Shown here: positions 51,681-60,612 of the stretch, one piece after another | Position numbering within the stretch: position 1 is the stretch's first letter | Layout: each line of letters begins with the position of its first letter | Source: Moorella sp. E308F | GTDB lineage: Bacteria; Bacillota; DSM-521; Neomoorellales; Neomoorellaceae | Direction: 5' to 3' | Length of the DNA: 64,000 bases | NCBI RefSeq assembly: GCF_006538365.1 | Contig: NZ_BJKN01000002.1 | Span: forward strand, 143,266 to 207,265 | Program-made: the position numbers and the translations under genes | The notes under the pieces: generated by a model | What the model saw: the letters and a program-made list of their open reading frames with translations, nothing else | What the model was told of the DNA's origin: nothing | The model's database searches: none

Positions 51681-52643
51681 GTGGATAACCAGCAACTGGT
51701 ACGCATTTATAAAGACATATTAGCCCTGCGCTGGGAGCCGGTAGCAGTGCGGCTACTGCGTCCCGGTGAGACTGTACCCGCAGAGGTGGCAGAACCTACG
51801 GCAACGTTGCGGCATTGCCAGTCAATTATTGCTGCCCGGCGGGGTTATAGCCTGTATATGCCGCCGCGCCGGCACGCCTGCCCCGACGGGGCGGCCATTA
51901 TGGGCCTTATACCTATGCCGCCCAAGCTGCAATCGGGGGAACTTTACCTTTTGTTTAAAAAGCTACCTACCCTGGAATGTGCTCGCAAGATGATTGCCGC
52001 CCGGCCTTGCTTCCCGGCTGGCAGCTACGAGGCCACCCTGGTAGCGCCGCTAAGTAAAGCCAGCTTTGAAGCCGACGTGGTAATCTTTACACTGTGGCCG
52101 GAGCAGGCCATGTGGCTTTGTATGGCCCAATCGTATAACAGCGGGGAACGTCATATTTTTAAAACCTCGGGTTATAACTCTACCTGTGCCGATCTTACCG
52201 TCCAGCCCATGCAGACAGGAAAAATGAATATTTCCTTCGGCTGTTATGGCAGCCGTGCTGCCAGTGACATTGATGACTTTGAGCTTTATCTGTCCCTCCC
52301 GGCTGCACAGCTTGAGATTGTGGCCCGTTCATTGCAAAAACTGGCACAGAAAAGCATACCTGAAGCGCGGCATAAAATCTATATGCCGCCTATATTGGAT
52401 AAAGCAGGCGTCCCAAAGAAGAATACCAGGGATTTGCCGGCGGTTCAAATCAACATCGATACTGCCAATTGTTCGGGAGACGGTCTCTGTGCCGACTTTT
52501 GCCCCTATGGCGTGCTCGTCATGGAAGAACAGGACGGCCGCCCGGTACCAGTTGTGAAAAACCCCGAGCAATGTACTGCCTGCTACACCTGTGTAGGCCA
52601 GTGTCCTGCAGGGGTTATCCAGGTTTTACAGCAGGTGCCGTAG
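51681..52643 (+). CDS. DUF169 protein fused to a dicluster ferredoxin
   Basis: A 320-residue protein. Residues 1-230 are DUF169 (PVAVRLLRPGE; CQSIIAARRGYSLYMPPRRHACPDGAAIMGL; DVVIFTLWPEQAMWL). The C-terminal ~75 residues hold two 4Fe-4S motifs (CSGDGLCADFCP; CTACYTCVGQCP). DUF169 function is unknown. The fusion suggests an electron-transfer role in this redox operon. GTG start 26 bases after the previous stop. Confidence 0.83.
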   Translation: MDNQQLVRIYKDILALRWEPVAVRLLRPGETVPAEVAEPTATLRHCQSIIAARRGYSLYMPPRRHACPDGAAIMGLIPMPPKLQSGELYLLFKKLPTLECARKMIAARPCFPAGSYEATLVAPLSKASFEADVVIFTLWPEQAMWLCMAQSYNSGERHIFKTSGYNSTCADLTVQPMQTGKMNISFGCYGSRAASDIDDFELYLSLPAAQLEIVARSLQKLAQKSIPEARHKIYMPPILDKAGVPKKNTRDLPAVQINIDTANCSGDGLCADFCPYGVLVMEEQDGRPVPVVKNPEQCTACYTCVGQCPAGVIQVLQQVP

Positions 52644-52754
52644 GAACGGCCCCTTTCAACACATAAAAAGTTACAAGATAGGACAGGAGTTTTGCGCTGT
52701 GGTATAGAAAAAGTTATTATTCCGATTACGAGTTTCCGGAGGTTTTACGGGGGT

Positions 52755-53546
52755 ATGGCAAGAGTGGAAATGAAGCTGCTGGGTACGAGCGCCGGACCGG
52801 GTGTCCCGGCTTTCTTTTGCGAGTGTGCCGCTTGCCAGGAAGCCAGGGCCGACGTTGCGGCAGCCCGGACGCGGAGCACGGCTTTGCTCACCATAGGGAA
52901 CAAGCGGGTTTTGATAGACGCCTCGCCCGATCTCAGGGTACAACTATGCCGGGAGGGTGTGCTGGACATTGACAGTGTATTCCTGACCCATTGGCACTAC
53001 GACCATTTTGCCGGATTGGGGGAGCTGGAGTACTACCTGAGATTAAAAGAGAAAGACCGCCGCTTGCCCATCTACCTGCCGCCCGGCTACCTGGGGGAGT
53101 TCACCTCCCGTTTCCATCGCCTGACCGAACTTGTGGATCTAAGGGAGTGGAACTATGAACACTCTTATGATTTAGACGGGGCGAGCCTGACTCCTTTGCG
53201 GGCCAACCATGGTATTGAAACAGCGGGTTTTCTTATTGTGGCGGGTAAGAAGCTGGCTTATTTTCCCGATACCTCCTGGCTGCCGGATGAGACGCTGGCC
53301 AAGGTGAAAGGGGTAGATTATCTCGTGTGCGATGCTACCTTTTATGGAGATAACTGGTATCCCGATACGCATATGACGGTAGACGGGGCTATAGAATTGG
53401 GGAAAAGCGTGGGTGCCGGGCAAACTATTCTTACGCACCTTTCCATGCACTACAGCTCCCCGGTGACGGTGGAACGGTTAAATAAAGAGCTGGCCGGGAC
53501 GGACGGGGTCCGGGCCGGTTATGATGGGCTGAGCATGGGATTGTAG
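52755..53546 (+). CDS. PhnP/PqqB-like metallo-beta-lactamase-fold hydrolase
   Basis: A 263-residue MBL-fold phosphodiesterase-like protein. CECAACQEA resembles the zinc site of PhnP, and the HWHYDH motif (H-x-H-x-D-H), DTSWLPDETL and ILTHLSMHY (metal His) complete it. ATG 52755 is taken, with GGAGG 12 bases upstream; an ORF reaching 52692 has no ribosome site. Likely cleaves a cyclic phosphodiester or acts on a sulfur/selenium-containing metabolite. Precedes a structured leader and the radical SAM gene. Confidence 0.8.
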   Translation: MARVEMKLLGTSAGPGVPAFFCECAACQEARADVAAARTRSTALLTIGNKRVLIDASPDLRVQLCREGVLDIDSVFLTHWHYDHFAGLGELEYYLRLKEKDRRLPIYLPPGYLGEFTSRFHRLTELVDLREWNYEHSYDLDGASLTPLRANHGIETAGFLIVAGKKLAYFPDTSWLPDETLAKVKGVDYLVCDATFYGDNWYPDTHMTVDGAIELGKSVGAGQTILTHLSMHYSSPVTVERLNKELAGTDGVRAGYDGLSMGL

Positions 53547-53592
53547 CGGTGATAGTCGTTTAAAGCTATAGTAGGGTGGTGCCGAAGGGGGG

Positions 53593-53711
53593 AAGTCTAT
53601 AGTCTAGAAGTCTATAGCCCGGTAAAGGTGTTGAGGACGGAAAGACCGCGGTTGCAATGAGACTGCAAGTAGGCTGCAAGTGCTTTTTAAGGGTAACAAC
53701 TTATTCCGTCC
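53593..53711 (+). promoter_or_regulatory. Structured leader (candidate riboswitch) before the radical SAM gene
   Basis: A direct repeat AAGTCTATAG occurs at 53593-53602 and 53608-53617. Then GGACGGAA (53635-53642) pairs perfectly with TTCCGTCC (53704-53711), enclosing TTGCA/TGCAA and GTTG/CAAC helices. It does not match TPP, cobalamin, SAM, guanidine-I or c-di-GMP cores by eye. Confidence 0.5.
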
Positions 53712-53750
53712 GACCGACCGGGCGGTGTAACGAGAGGAGGTTGAGTTAGT

Positions 53751-54785
53751 TTGATACGGAGGGAAATTGTTTACCTTGTGGACAAGGCGAAATCGGGGGA
53801 GTTTCTCGATAGGGAAGAGATGGCAGCCCTTTTTGATATAGCTCCGTTTACGGCCGAGTCTGCTTATATCCAACATGCCGCGAGAGAAATCAGCTCGAAG
53901 GTCAGCAGCAATACGGCGGAAGTGCACGCTCACGTCGGCATTAACGTGGGGCCTTGCGTTCGGAACTGTAAATGGTGTTCCTTTGCTGCTGTCAATAAGG
54001 TCTTTGCCCAAGCTGGTGTGATGCCCATAGAGGAGATAGTGAGACGATGTCGAAAAATGGAACAAAATGGAGCCAACGCCATCTATCTCGTCGCCACGGG
54101 GACCTTCCCTTTTGGACGGTTGCTGGAGATAATTCAAGAAGTTCGCCGCAACCTGAGCCCTGATACGGTACTGATCGGCAACATCGATGATTTTACGCTC
54201 AAAGAGGCGTACGCCCTCCGGGATGCCGGCCTCAACGGGGTATATCATGCCGTTCGTTTGAGAGAAGGTATTGAATCCTCTATTCCTGTAGAAAAAAGGC
54301 TGGCCACCATGCGCGCGGCCCGTGAAGCCGGCCTGGCCCTCGGTACGTGTGTGGAACCGGTAGGGCCCGAGCATACGACCGGAGAATTGGTGGAAGCAAC
54401 TATCATCGCCCGGGAATGCGGTGCCGTATATAGCGGCTGCATGCGCCGGATTGCCGTACCCGACACCGAAGTGGGGAAACGCGGGATGATCAATGAAGCC
54501 CGGCAGGCGCATATTTTGGCTGCCATTCGTTTATCTACCCAGCACGAAATGATAGGCATGTGCTGGCATGAACCCAGTGTAGTGGGCCCTCTGGCGGGTG
54601 TCAACATCATGTGGGCAGAAACCGGATCCAGCCCGCGGGACACTCACGAGGATTGCGAAAGAACGCGCGGGCGCACGGTAGCCGAAGTGCGAAGGATTTA
54701 TTGGGAAGCCGGGTGGAAGGTTTTGGACGGCCCTTCACTGATTTGGAAGTCGGGAGCCGGTAAGCTGCAAAGAAAGGTGGTATGA
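53751..54785 (+). CDS. Radical SAM enzyme (biotin-synthase-like)
   Basis: A 344-residue radical SAM protein with C-x3-C-x2-C at Cys69/73/76 (CVRNCKWC), GANAIYLVATGTFPFG and VEPVGPEHTTGELVEA, of the BioB/ThiH/HydE-like group. It has the N-terminal helical cap and a C-terminal barrel, but no second cluster motif obvious. TTG start, with GAGGAGG 12 bases upstream. Followed by ABC transporter genes and preceded by a structured leader. It may synthesise or modify the compound imported by that transporter. Confidence 0.82.
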   Translation: MIRREIVYLVDKAKSGEFLDREEMAALFDIAPFTAESAYIQHAAREISSKVSSNTAEVHAHVGINVGPCVRNCKWCSFAAVNKVFAQAGVMPIEEIVRRCRKMEQNGANAIYLVATGTFPFGRLLEIIQEVRRNLSPDTVLIGNIDDFTLKEAYALRDAGLNGVYHAVRLREGIESSIPVEKRLATMRAAREAGLALGTCVEPVGPEHTTGELVEATIIARECGAVYSGCMRRIAVPDTEVGKRGMINEARQAHILAAIRLSTQHEMIGMCWHEPSVVGPLAGVNIMWAETGSSPRDTHEDCERTRGRTVAEVRRIYWEAGWKVLDGPSLIWKSGAGKLQRKVV

Positions 54786-54791
54786 TCAGGC

Positions 54792-55766
54792 ATGATGCGG
54801 GGGAAGAGAACTGCTTGGTCGCTGCTACTTGTGGTGGTTTTGCTTTCACTGCTGGGTACCGGATGCACAAACCAATCCCCGAAGCCGGCGGAAGATGCCG
54901 CTCTAAAGGCCGTGCGGCTGGGCATCGTGCCGCTGCCGCATTACGCCCATATATGGATAGCGAAGAAAAAGGGATATATCGACGAAGAGCTGCTTAAAGC
55001 AGGCTACAAGTTGGACTGGCAGCCCTTAAATTTGGGTCCGGTGGTAAGCGAGGCTTTTGCCGCCGGACATTTGGATGTGGGCGTGATGGGGGATTTTCCG
55101 GCCTTTATTGGGCGCGCGGCCGGTACGGATTATCAAATTGTATCTATTGCCTCCACGGCGCCCAAAGCCCTGGCCGTAGCGGTCGGAAAGGATGCCGGTA
55201 TCAGGAGTATCACCGACCTGAAGGGCAAGAAAGTTGGTACAACGCGCGGCGCTTATGGTACCAAACTGCTCTCCTTGCTCTTGGATAAGAACGGCATGAC
55301 TATGAATGATATCCAGTTTGTCAACCTAACGATGGACGATCTGGCTGTAGCCCTCGTCCGGGGAGATGTGGACGCCGGAGTAATGTGGGACCCCTTGCTG
55401 ACCCGGATGGAGGACGCGGGGGAGATACGCGTTATTGCCGACGGAACGGGTGTTTATCAGGGAACGGCGGTCGTCGTAGCTGCCACGAAATTTACCAACC
55501 AGAACCCGATGGCCGTGGAAGCGCTGAAAGCGGCGTTCGCCAGGGGAGCGCAGTTTATCCGGGACAATCCCGAGGAGGCTATCCAACTTCTTACCGAAGA
55601 TTTGAAAATACCCCCGGCCCAACTTGAGAAAATCGTACGCAAGTTCAATTACGACGGTACCATTACCGATAGTCTGGTCGCTGAACTGAAGGACACAGAG
55701 GTATTCTTGCGAAAAACGGGCCTGATCAAAAATCCGGTGGATATGGAGACGTTCCTGTGCAAATAA
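54792..55766 (+). CDS. ABC transporter substrate-binding lipoprotein (SsuA/TauA/NMT1 type)
   Basis: A 324-residue exported lipoprotein: basic N-terminus, hydrophobic core, lipobox LGTGC near residue 25. The mature part matches the NMT1/SsuA family (LGIVPLPHYAHIWIAKKKGYIDEELLKAG; DVGVMGDFPAFIG; KGKKVGTTRGAYG; DAGVMWDPLLTRMEDAG). The ligand could be a sulfonate, nitrate-like anion or thiamin precursor. It lies 6 bases after the radical SAM gene. Confidence 0.88.
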   Translation: MMRGKRTAWSLLLVVVLLSLLGTGCTNQSPKPAEDAALKAVRLGIVPLPHYAHIWIAKKKGYIDEELLKAGYKLDWQPLNLGPVVSEAFAAGHLDVGVMGDFPAFIGRAAGTDYQIVSIASTAPKALAVAVGKDAGIRSITDLKGKKVGTTRGAYGTKLLSLLLDKNGMTMNDIQFVNLTMDDLAVALVRGDVDAGVMWDPLLTRMEDAGEIRVIADGTGVYQGTAVVVAATKFTNQNPMAVEALKAAFARGAQFIRDNPEEAIQLLTEDLKIPPAQLEKIVRKFNYDGTITDSLVAELKDTEVFLRKTGLIKNPVDMETFLCK

Positions 55767-55874
55767 GCGCCCGGCCGCACGGTGCGAGGATCAGTCAGGC
55801 ATGGACAGGCGCCGGCGGCCTGCCGTGGGCAGCAATTTAAAAGGACCATGGGGCTTGTGGAAGGGAGAGGCGTT

Positions 55875-56684
55875 ATGGAAACCGTGTTGAGGCGGAGTTT
55901 TAAAGAATACCGGCTCCCGACAGTGCTGAACACCGCAGGGAAAAAATGGTTTGCCCCTGTCCTGCTGTTATTGATGTGGCATTGGATAACTACCGGCGGG
56001 CGTGTCAAACCTATTTTGCTGCCTTCTCCGGAAAGTGTTCTTTGGGCGCTGGTCGAGACGTTGAATAGCGGTGAACTGGCACACCATTTGGGAGCAAGCC
56101 TGGTTCGTGTGCTGGAAGGTTTTGCCCTGGCAGCTTTTCTAGGCATTGGCCTGGGTATGGCGTTGGGCCTGTCGCCGTTATTGAGCCAGATGACCGAGGG
56201 GATCATTCAGTTGCTGCGGCCGATTCCACCTATCGCATGGCTGCCTTTGGCTATCCTCTGGTTCGGCATAGAAGAGGGTTCAAAAGTTTTCATTATCACC
56301 TTGGGGGCGTTTTTCCCTATTTTCCTCAACGTCTTGCAGGGCATAAGGCAGACTAACGAAAAAGTGGTGGAGGTAGCGCGGGTATTTAAAGTTCCCCGGT
56401 CAAAATTCATCCGTAAAGTGATAGTGCCGGGATCCATGCCTTTTATCGTGGCCGGATTGCGTATCGGTTTGGGCTACGCCTGGATGTGCGTAGTTGCCGC
56501 GGAATTGTCCGGGGGAATGAGCGGTATCGGCTATATGCTTATGGATTCCCGGGCTCTGGCTCAGACGGACCGGGTTCTGGTAGGCATGCTGGCCATCGGC
56601 GTGGTGGGGAAAACTATGGATTATGTCTTGCAGCGGCTGGAAAGGAAGATCATCAGGTGGCGGAGCTTTTACAACGGCACCTAG
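55875..56684 (+). CDS. ABC transporter permease (SsuC/TauC type)
   Basis: A 269-residue membrane protein with about six helices and the EAA motif region (VVEVARVFKVPRSKFIRKVIVPGSMPFI). ATG 55875 is chosen for AAGGGAGAGG upstream; the ORF continues further up without a site. Middle component of the SsuABC/TauABC-like transporter. Confidence 0.87.
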   Translation: METVLRRSFKEYRLPTVLNTAGKKWFAPVLLLLMWHWITTGGRVKPILLPSPESVLWALVETLNSGELAHHLGASLVRVLEGFALAAFLGIGLGMALGLSPLLSQMTEGIIQLLRPIPPIAWLPLAILWFGIEEGSKVFIITLGAFFPIFLNVLQGIRQTNEKVVEVARVFKVPRSKFIRKVIVPGSMPFIVAGLRIGLGYAWMCVVAAELSGGMSGIGYMLMDSRALAQTDRVLVGMLAIGVVGKTMDYVLQRLERKIIRWRSFYNGT

Positions 56685-57436
56685 GCTCCAGGGGAACTCC
56701 ACTCCTGATCCTCCGCAACGTGTCCAAAAAGTACGGGAATAGCGGGCAAGAGTTGATGGCGCTGCAGGACCTTTCTTTTAGCGTTTTCCCCCGGGAGTTC
56801 CTATGTATTTTGGGGCCCAGCGGGTGCGGTAAGACTACCCTACTAAGAATAATTGCCGGCCTGGAGCCCGACTATCAAGGAACGGTTACCCTGGAGGGAG
56901 AACCGATCAGCGGGCCTGGCCTGGAGCGGGGCGTGGTATTTCAGGAGCACCGTTTGTTACCCTGGCTGACCGTAACCGAGAATCTGGAGTTAGCTTTGCA
57001 TAAAAGCAACAATGGCGGTAAACGGGAGCTAATTCGGAGCTATGTGCAGCTGGTAGGATTAAGCGGTTTTGAAGACGCCTACCCGTCCCAGCTTTCCGGC
57101 GGCATGGCCCAGCGCGTGGCCATAGCCCGGGCCTTAATCAACAAGCCCAAACTTTTGCTTATGGATGAGCCTTTCGGCGCTCTGGACGCTCTAACAAGGT
57201 TAAGGATGCAGCAGGAGATACTCAGGATCTGGGAAAAAGAAAAAACCACCGTATTGCTGGTTACCCACGACATTGAGGAAGCCGTCTATCTAGGGGATAA
57301 GATAATCGTACTTTCGCAGCGTCCCGGAACCATTAAAAGAATAGTGGAGGTAAACATACCTAGACCTCGAAATCGCTCGGAGCCGCGGTTTTTGCAGGTG
57401 CGCCGGCAGATATACGACGAGCTGGTGGAGAAGTAA
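56657..57436 (+). CDS. ABC transporter ATP-binding protein (SsuB/TauB type)
   Basis: A 259-residue ATPase with Walker A GPSGCGKTT, Q-loop VFQEHRLLPW, signature LSGGMAQRVAIARAL, Walker B LLMDEPFGALD and switch His VTHDIEEAV. GTG 56657 is chosen because AAGGAAG lies 8 bases upstream; it overlaps the permease gene by 28 bases. Completes the transporter. Confidence 0.9.
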   Translation: MAELLQRHLGSRGTPLLILRNVSKKYGNSGQELMALQDLSFSVFPREFLCILGPSGCGKTTLLRIIAGLEPDYQGTVTLEGEPISGPGLERGVVFQEHRLLPWLTVTENLELALHKSNNGGKRELIRSYVQLVGLSGFEDAYPSQLSGGMAQRVAIARALINKPKLLLMDEPFGALDALTRLRMQQEILRIWEKEKTTVLLVTHDIEEAVYLGDKIIVLSQRPGTIKRIVEVNIPRPRNRSEPRFLQVRRQIYDELVEK

Positions 57437-57469
57437 AGTAAATCCGGCCCTTCGCTTTGTGATTTTTTC

Positions 57470-58585
57470 CTATAATTTACCCAGGGTTAACCATGCCTTT
57501 TGCGCCCAGGCGGGGTCGGCCAGCAGGGCACGGCCGATGCCAACCAGATCGGCCCGCCCCTGCCGGATAACCATATCGGCAAATTGAGGCGTTCTAATAC
57601 CTCCCGTCACCATAACCGGCACCCTGGCCACCGGCTTGATAGCATCGGCCAGGTAAAGGAAGAAACCTTCCGGTCCTTGTTTGATATAACCCCCGATGCC
57701 CCCCGAAAGATCGAGAGCGTCAATGCCGGCTGCTTCCAGTATGGTGACAGCCCGGCGGCTTTCGTCAAGATTAAGGCCGCCTGCCAGGCGGTCGTCGGCT
57801 CCCAGGCGGTAAAAAACGGGATATTCGGGACCCGTTGCTTCCCGGACGGCGTGGATAACCTCCAAGGGGAAGCGCAGGCGATTTTCCAGGGAACCACCGT
57901 AAGCATCACGGCGGCGGTTGGTGAGGGGTGAAAGAAACTGGTTCAAAAGATAGCCATGGGCGCCGTGGATTTCTACCAGGTCAAAGCCGGCTTTCTTGGC
58001 CCTGGTGGCAGCCAGGGCAAATTTTTCAGTTAACTCTTTAATCTCCTTAACTGTTAGTTCATGGGGGCGTTCTTCAAAGGGGATATATAATTCTTCAGCT
58101 TTTCCAGGCCCATCTTCTTGATTCTGGGACAATTGCCGGGAACGGCGTGGTAGAAATGGGAGAGGTATGCCTGAAGGGGCCACGGCATTTTCCAGGACTC
58201 TCGCACCCGCATGGTTGATTTGAATACCGGCAATCGCACCTTCGGAGCGGATCTTAGCTGCCAGCTTAGTAAGGCCGGGTAAGAGACGGTCATGGTAAAT
58301 ACCTAGTTGTTTGGGATGGGCCTGGCCTTCCTCGCTAATATAAGCATGTTCTACAATGATGAGGCCTACACCGGCGCGGGTGTTCGCCCCGGCAAACTTT
58401 TGTCCAGCGTCATAGGTGCTGCCACCATGATAAGCCCTGGCCCGGAGGGTATAGTGTTCAAGCATTTCCGGGGTTATCTCGCCCTCGGAAGCAGCGATGC
58501 CGAGGGCCATGGGGGGCATGACTATACGGTTGGGTAAGATAAGGTCTTTGACTTTCACTGGGGAAAATAAATGAATATTAGTCAT
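57470..58585 (-). CDS. Old Yellow Enzyme-family NADH:flavin oxidoreductase
   Basis: A 371-residue FMN TIM-barrel enzyme: SPVKVKDLILPNRIVMPPMAL opening, IQINHAGAR (FMN site), EIHGAHGYLLNQFLSPLTNRRRDAYGGSLENR (substrate His pair and Tyr), and VTGGIR...VGIGRALLADPAW near the C-terminus. No Fe-S/FAD C-terminal extension, so it is the single-domain type rather than the 2,4-dienoyl-CoA reductase type. Acts on an activated alkene; substrate unknown. Convergent with the ABC transporter. Confidence 0.9.
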   Translation of the reverse strand: MTNIHLFSPVKVKDLILPNRIVMPPMALGIAASEGEITPEMLEHYTLRARAYHGGSTYDAGQKFAGANTRAGVGLIIVEHAYISEEGQAHPKQLGIYHDRLLPGLTKLAAKIRSEGAIAGIQINHAGARVLENAVAPSGIPLPFLPRRSRQLSQNQEDGPGKAEELYIPFEERPHELTVKEIKELTEKFALAATRAKKAGFDLVEIHGAHGYLLNQFLSPLTNRRRDAYGGSLENRLRFPLEVIHAVREATGPEYPVFYRLGADDRLAGGLNLDESRRAVTILEAAGIDALDLSGGIGGYIKQGPEGFFLYLADAIKPVARVPVMVTGGIRTPQFADMVIRQGRADLVGIGRALLADPAWAQKAWLTLGKL

Positions 58586-58964
58586 TGGTACATCCTCTCC
58601 AAGATTAACAAAGGCATTATTGGTTTATCTATAACAAAAAAATCAATATTTTTTCTTCGGTATATAGCCTTATTTTCCTGCCCTGTAATCAATTAAGTTT
58701 AATCAGCAACCCTAAACTACCAAGACCACTTTAAGTGGTCTTATTTGATGCAAAAATAATTTTCAAGTGTAATCGCCCCCTATCTGAATTCCTTGAAAAT
58801 CCCTTAAAGCGGGAGATGCGCGTAAAGACAAGTTACGAAAAGATTAGGGATGCTGGTCGGAGAAGGAGGAAAATGTTATATGGTTGTAGAACCTATAGTG
58901 GCACGGTGAGACAAGGGATAAAGTATTGCGGTAGAAAATACTGTTGAAATGTGAAATAAGGGTG
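58586..58964. other. Intergenic region between OYE and TSUP genes
   Basis: No gene seen. The left part (58586-58690) is AT-rich and should hold the minus-strand OYE promoter. A perfect inverted repeat AAGACCACTT-T-AAGTGGTCTT lies at 58722-58742, with no transcribed gene upstream of it on the plus strand, so it may be an operator rather than a terminator. Confidence 0.5.
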
Positions 58965-59735
58965 ATGGTTACGCCGGTGGTAGAAATTTTAGTGTTCTTT
59001 TTTTTATCGGCAGCCGGATTCCTAGCGGGATTTGTCGATTCGGTCGTTGGCGGTGGGGGGTTGATTTCTATTCCGGCCCTTTTGCTTTGCGGTGTGTCAC
59101 CCAGTGTGGTTTTAGGAACGAACAAACTCGCCGGGACCATGGCTACCTTAACCAGTACCATTTCCTTTGCCGCTTCCGATAAGGTAAACTTCTCGCTGAT
59201 TAAATATCTTTTCCCCTTTTCTCTGCTGGGAGCGACCTTGGGCGCCCATATGGTTAAATATATTCCCTCCCAGATTTTAAAACCGCTAATAATTGTGCTG
59301 CTCATTTGTGTAAGCATTTATACCTTACGCAAGAAAGATTGGGGTTCTATTTCCACCTATGCCGGCAGAAACAAAAAAAATATTTGGCTGGGTGCTGCTG
59401 TGGCGGCTGGGCTAGGTTTTTATGATGGTTTTTTTGGCCCCGGAACGGGGTCATTTTTAATCTTTGCTTTTCTTCAGTTCGGTTTTGATTTTGTGGTTGC
59501 CGCAGGTAATGCCAAAGTCTTAAATTTTGCCAGCAACATAGCTTCCCTGGCCACTTTTATACTAATGGGCGCTGTAAATTATAGTTATGGTATAACCATG
59601 GGGATTACCATGGTTATTGGAGCGTTGCTCGGTTCCCGGTTGGCAATCACTAAAGGGACGGCCTTTGTCCGTTTGATGTTTATCGCCATAACCTTGCTTT
59701 TAGTAGGTAAGCAGGTCTGGGATTTATTGCATTAA
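58965..59735 (+). CDS. TSUP-family permease (TauE/SafE)
   Basis: A 256-residue membrane protein with about eight helices and the family motifs GFVDSVVGGGGLISIPAL near the N-terminus and GFYDGFFGPGTGSF in the middle. The family moves sulfite, sulfonates or similar anions. ATG 58965 is used, but AAGGGTG touches it directly, so TTG 58944 is an alternative start. A bidirectional terminator follows. Confidence 0.85.
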   Translation: MVTPVVEILVFFFLSAAGFLAGFVDSVVGGGGLISIPALLLCGVSPSVVLGTNKLAGTMATLTSTISFAASDKVNFSLIKYLFPFSLLGATLGAHMVKYIPSQILKPLIIVLLICVSIYTLRKKDWGSISTYAGRNKKNIWLGAAVAAGLGFYDGFFGPGTGSFLIFAFLQFGFDFVVAAGNAKVLNFASNIASLATFILMGAVNYSYGITMGITMVIGALLGSRLAITKGTAFVRLMFIAITLLLVGKQVWDLLH

Positions 59736-59740
59736 TGTAA

Positions 59741-59775
59741 AATGCTCCCGCGGTAATACTGGGGAGCATTTATTA
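59741..59775. terminator. Bidirectional terminator between TSUP and Mn-catalase-like copy 2
   Basis: AATGCTCCC (59741-59749) pairs with GGGAGCATT (59762-59770), followed by TTATT on the plus strand and preceded by T-poor sequence on the other. Serves convergent genes. Confidence 0.75.
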
Positions 59776-59791
59776 AAATATAGAAACTCTT

Positions 59792-60478
59792 TTATTGGTG
59801 GGGAATTTGCGGCTGTTCAAAGGACGGCGGCTGCGGGTTGTGGAGGGAGGAACCCACATAATCGCCGGGTGTGGACAGGTTGAAGGCGAGGCGGGCATCC
59901 TTGTCCACCCCCCAGTCCCGGGTAGAGCCTGTGCCCCTAATTTTTTGGAAACAATCCCGGAACATGGTGTTGTGGGCCTCTTCCCTGTTTAACAGGAAAT
60001 CAATCATCTGACGTACATAGCGGTCGGCGATTTGCCGGTGCAGGTATTCATACACAACCTTGGCCCGCTGTTCGGCGGCGATGTTGGAAAGCAGATCGGC
60101 GGGCAGGTCACCGGTAGCTTCGATGTATGACGCGGTCCACACTTGGCCGGAGGCGTTGCTGTAAAAGGGATTGAGACCGGTTGTTACATGGGCCTGAACA
60201 TTGCCGATGGTGGCGTTCATGGCCTGGGGTTCATGGCCATTCAAGAGGTTGACCGCAGTACAAACCATTTCCAGGTGACTGAGCTCTTCGGCGGCTATAT
60301 CGAGGAAAATATCCCTGATAGCCGGGTCGTGAATACGAAAGCTTTGGGCCAGGTATTGCAGCCCTGCCTTCAATTCGCCGTGGGGACCTCCGATTTGCTC
60401 CTGCAAAAGAGCCGCATAGTTCGGATTAGGGCGTTCTACACGTACCATTTCCAGGAGCTTTTTGTCGTGTTTAAACAT
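59792..60478 (-). CDS. Manganese catalase-family / CotJC-like protein, copy 2
   Basis: A 228-residue paralogue of the protein encoded at 29039-29725, with about 13 substitutions along its length, mostly conservative (for example Q50H, M99T, I154V, F196A). All putative di-metal ligand residues are kept. The two genes are in the same orientation, about 30 kb apart, in unrelated surroundings. ATG follows AGGAGG. Likely peroxide-detoxifying spore or vegetative protein. Confidence 0.87.
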   Translation of the reverse strand: MFKHDKKLLEMVRVERPNPNYAALLQEQIGGPHGELKAGLQYLAQSFRIHDPAIRDIFLDIAAEELSHLEMVCTAVNLLNGHEPQAMNATIGNVQAHVTTGLNPFYSNASGQVWTASYIEATGDLPADLLSNIAAEQRAKVVYEYLHRQIADRYVRQMIDFLLNREEAHNTMFRDCFQKIRGTGSTRDWGVDKDARLAFNLSTPGDYVGSSLHNPQPPSFEQPQIPHQ

Positions 60479-60612
60479 TGTATTCCTCCTTCTTGTTTTT
60501 ATTATTACTCGAGGAGCTTTAAATTATTATTAACAGATAGGCAGGATAAAAGGGAAAGTAGGCGAATAAAGAAAATAAAAGCTTGAAAAATGTTAAAATT
60601 GGAGGAGTACCG

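Noticed and set aside
58735..58947. 70-codon plus-strand ORF before the TSUP gene
   Set aside because: No ribosome site, overlaps the inverted repeat, and has no similarity I recognise.
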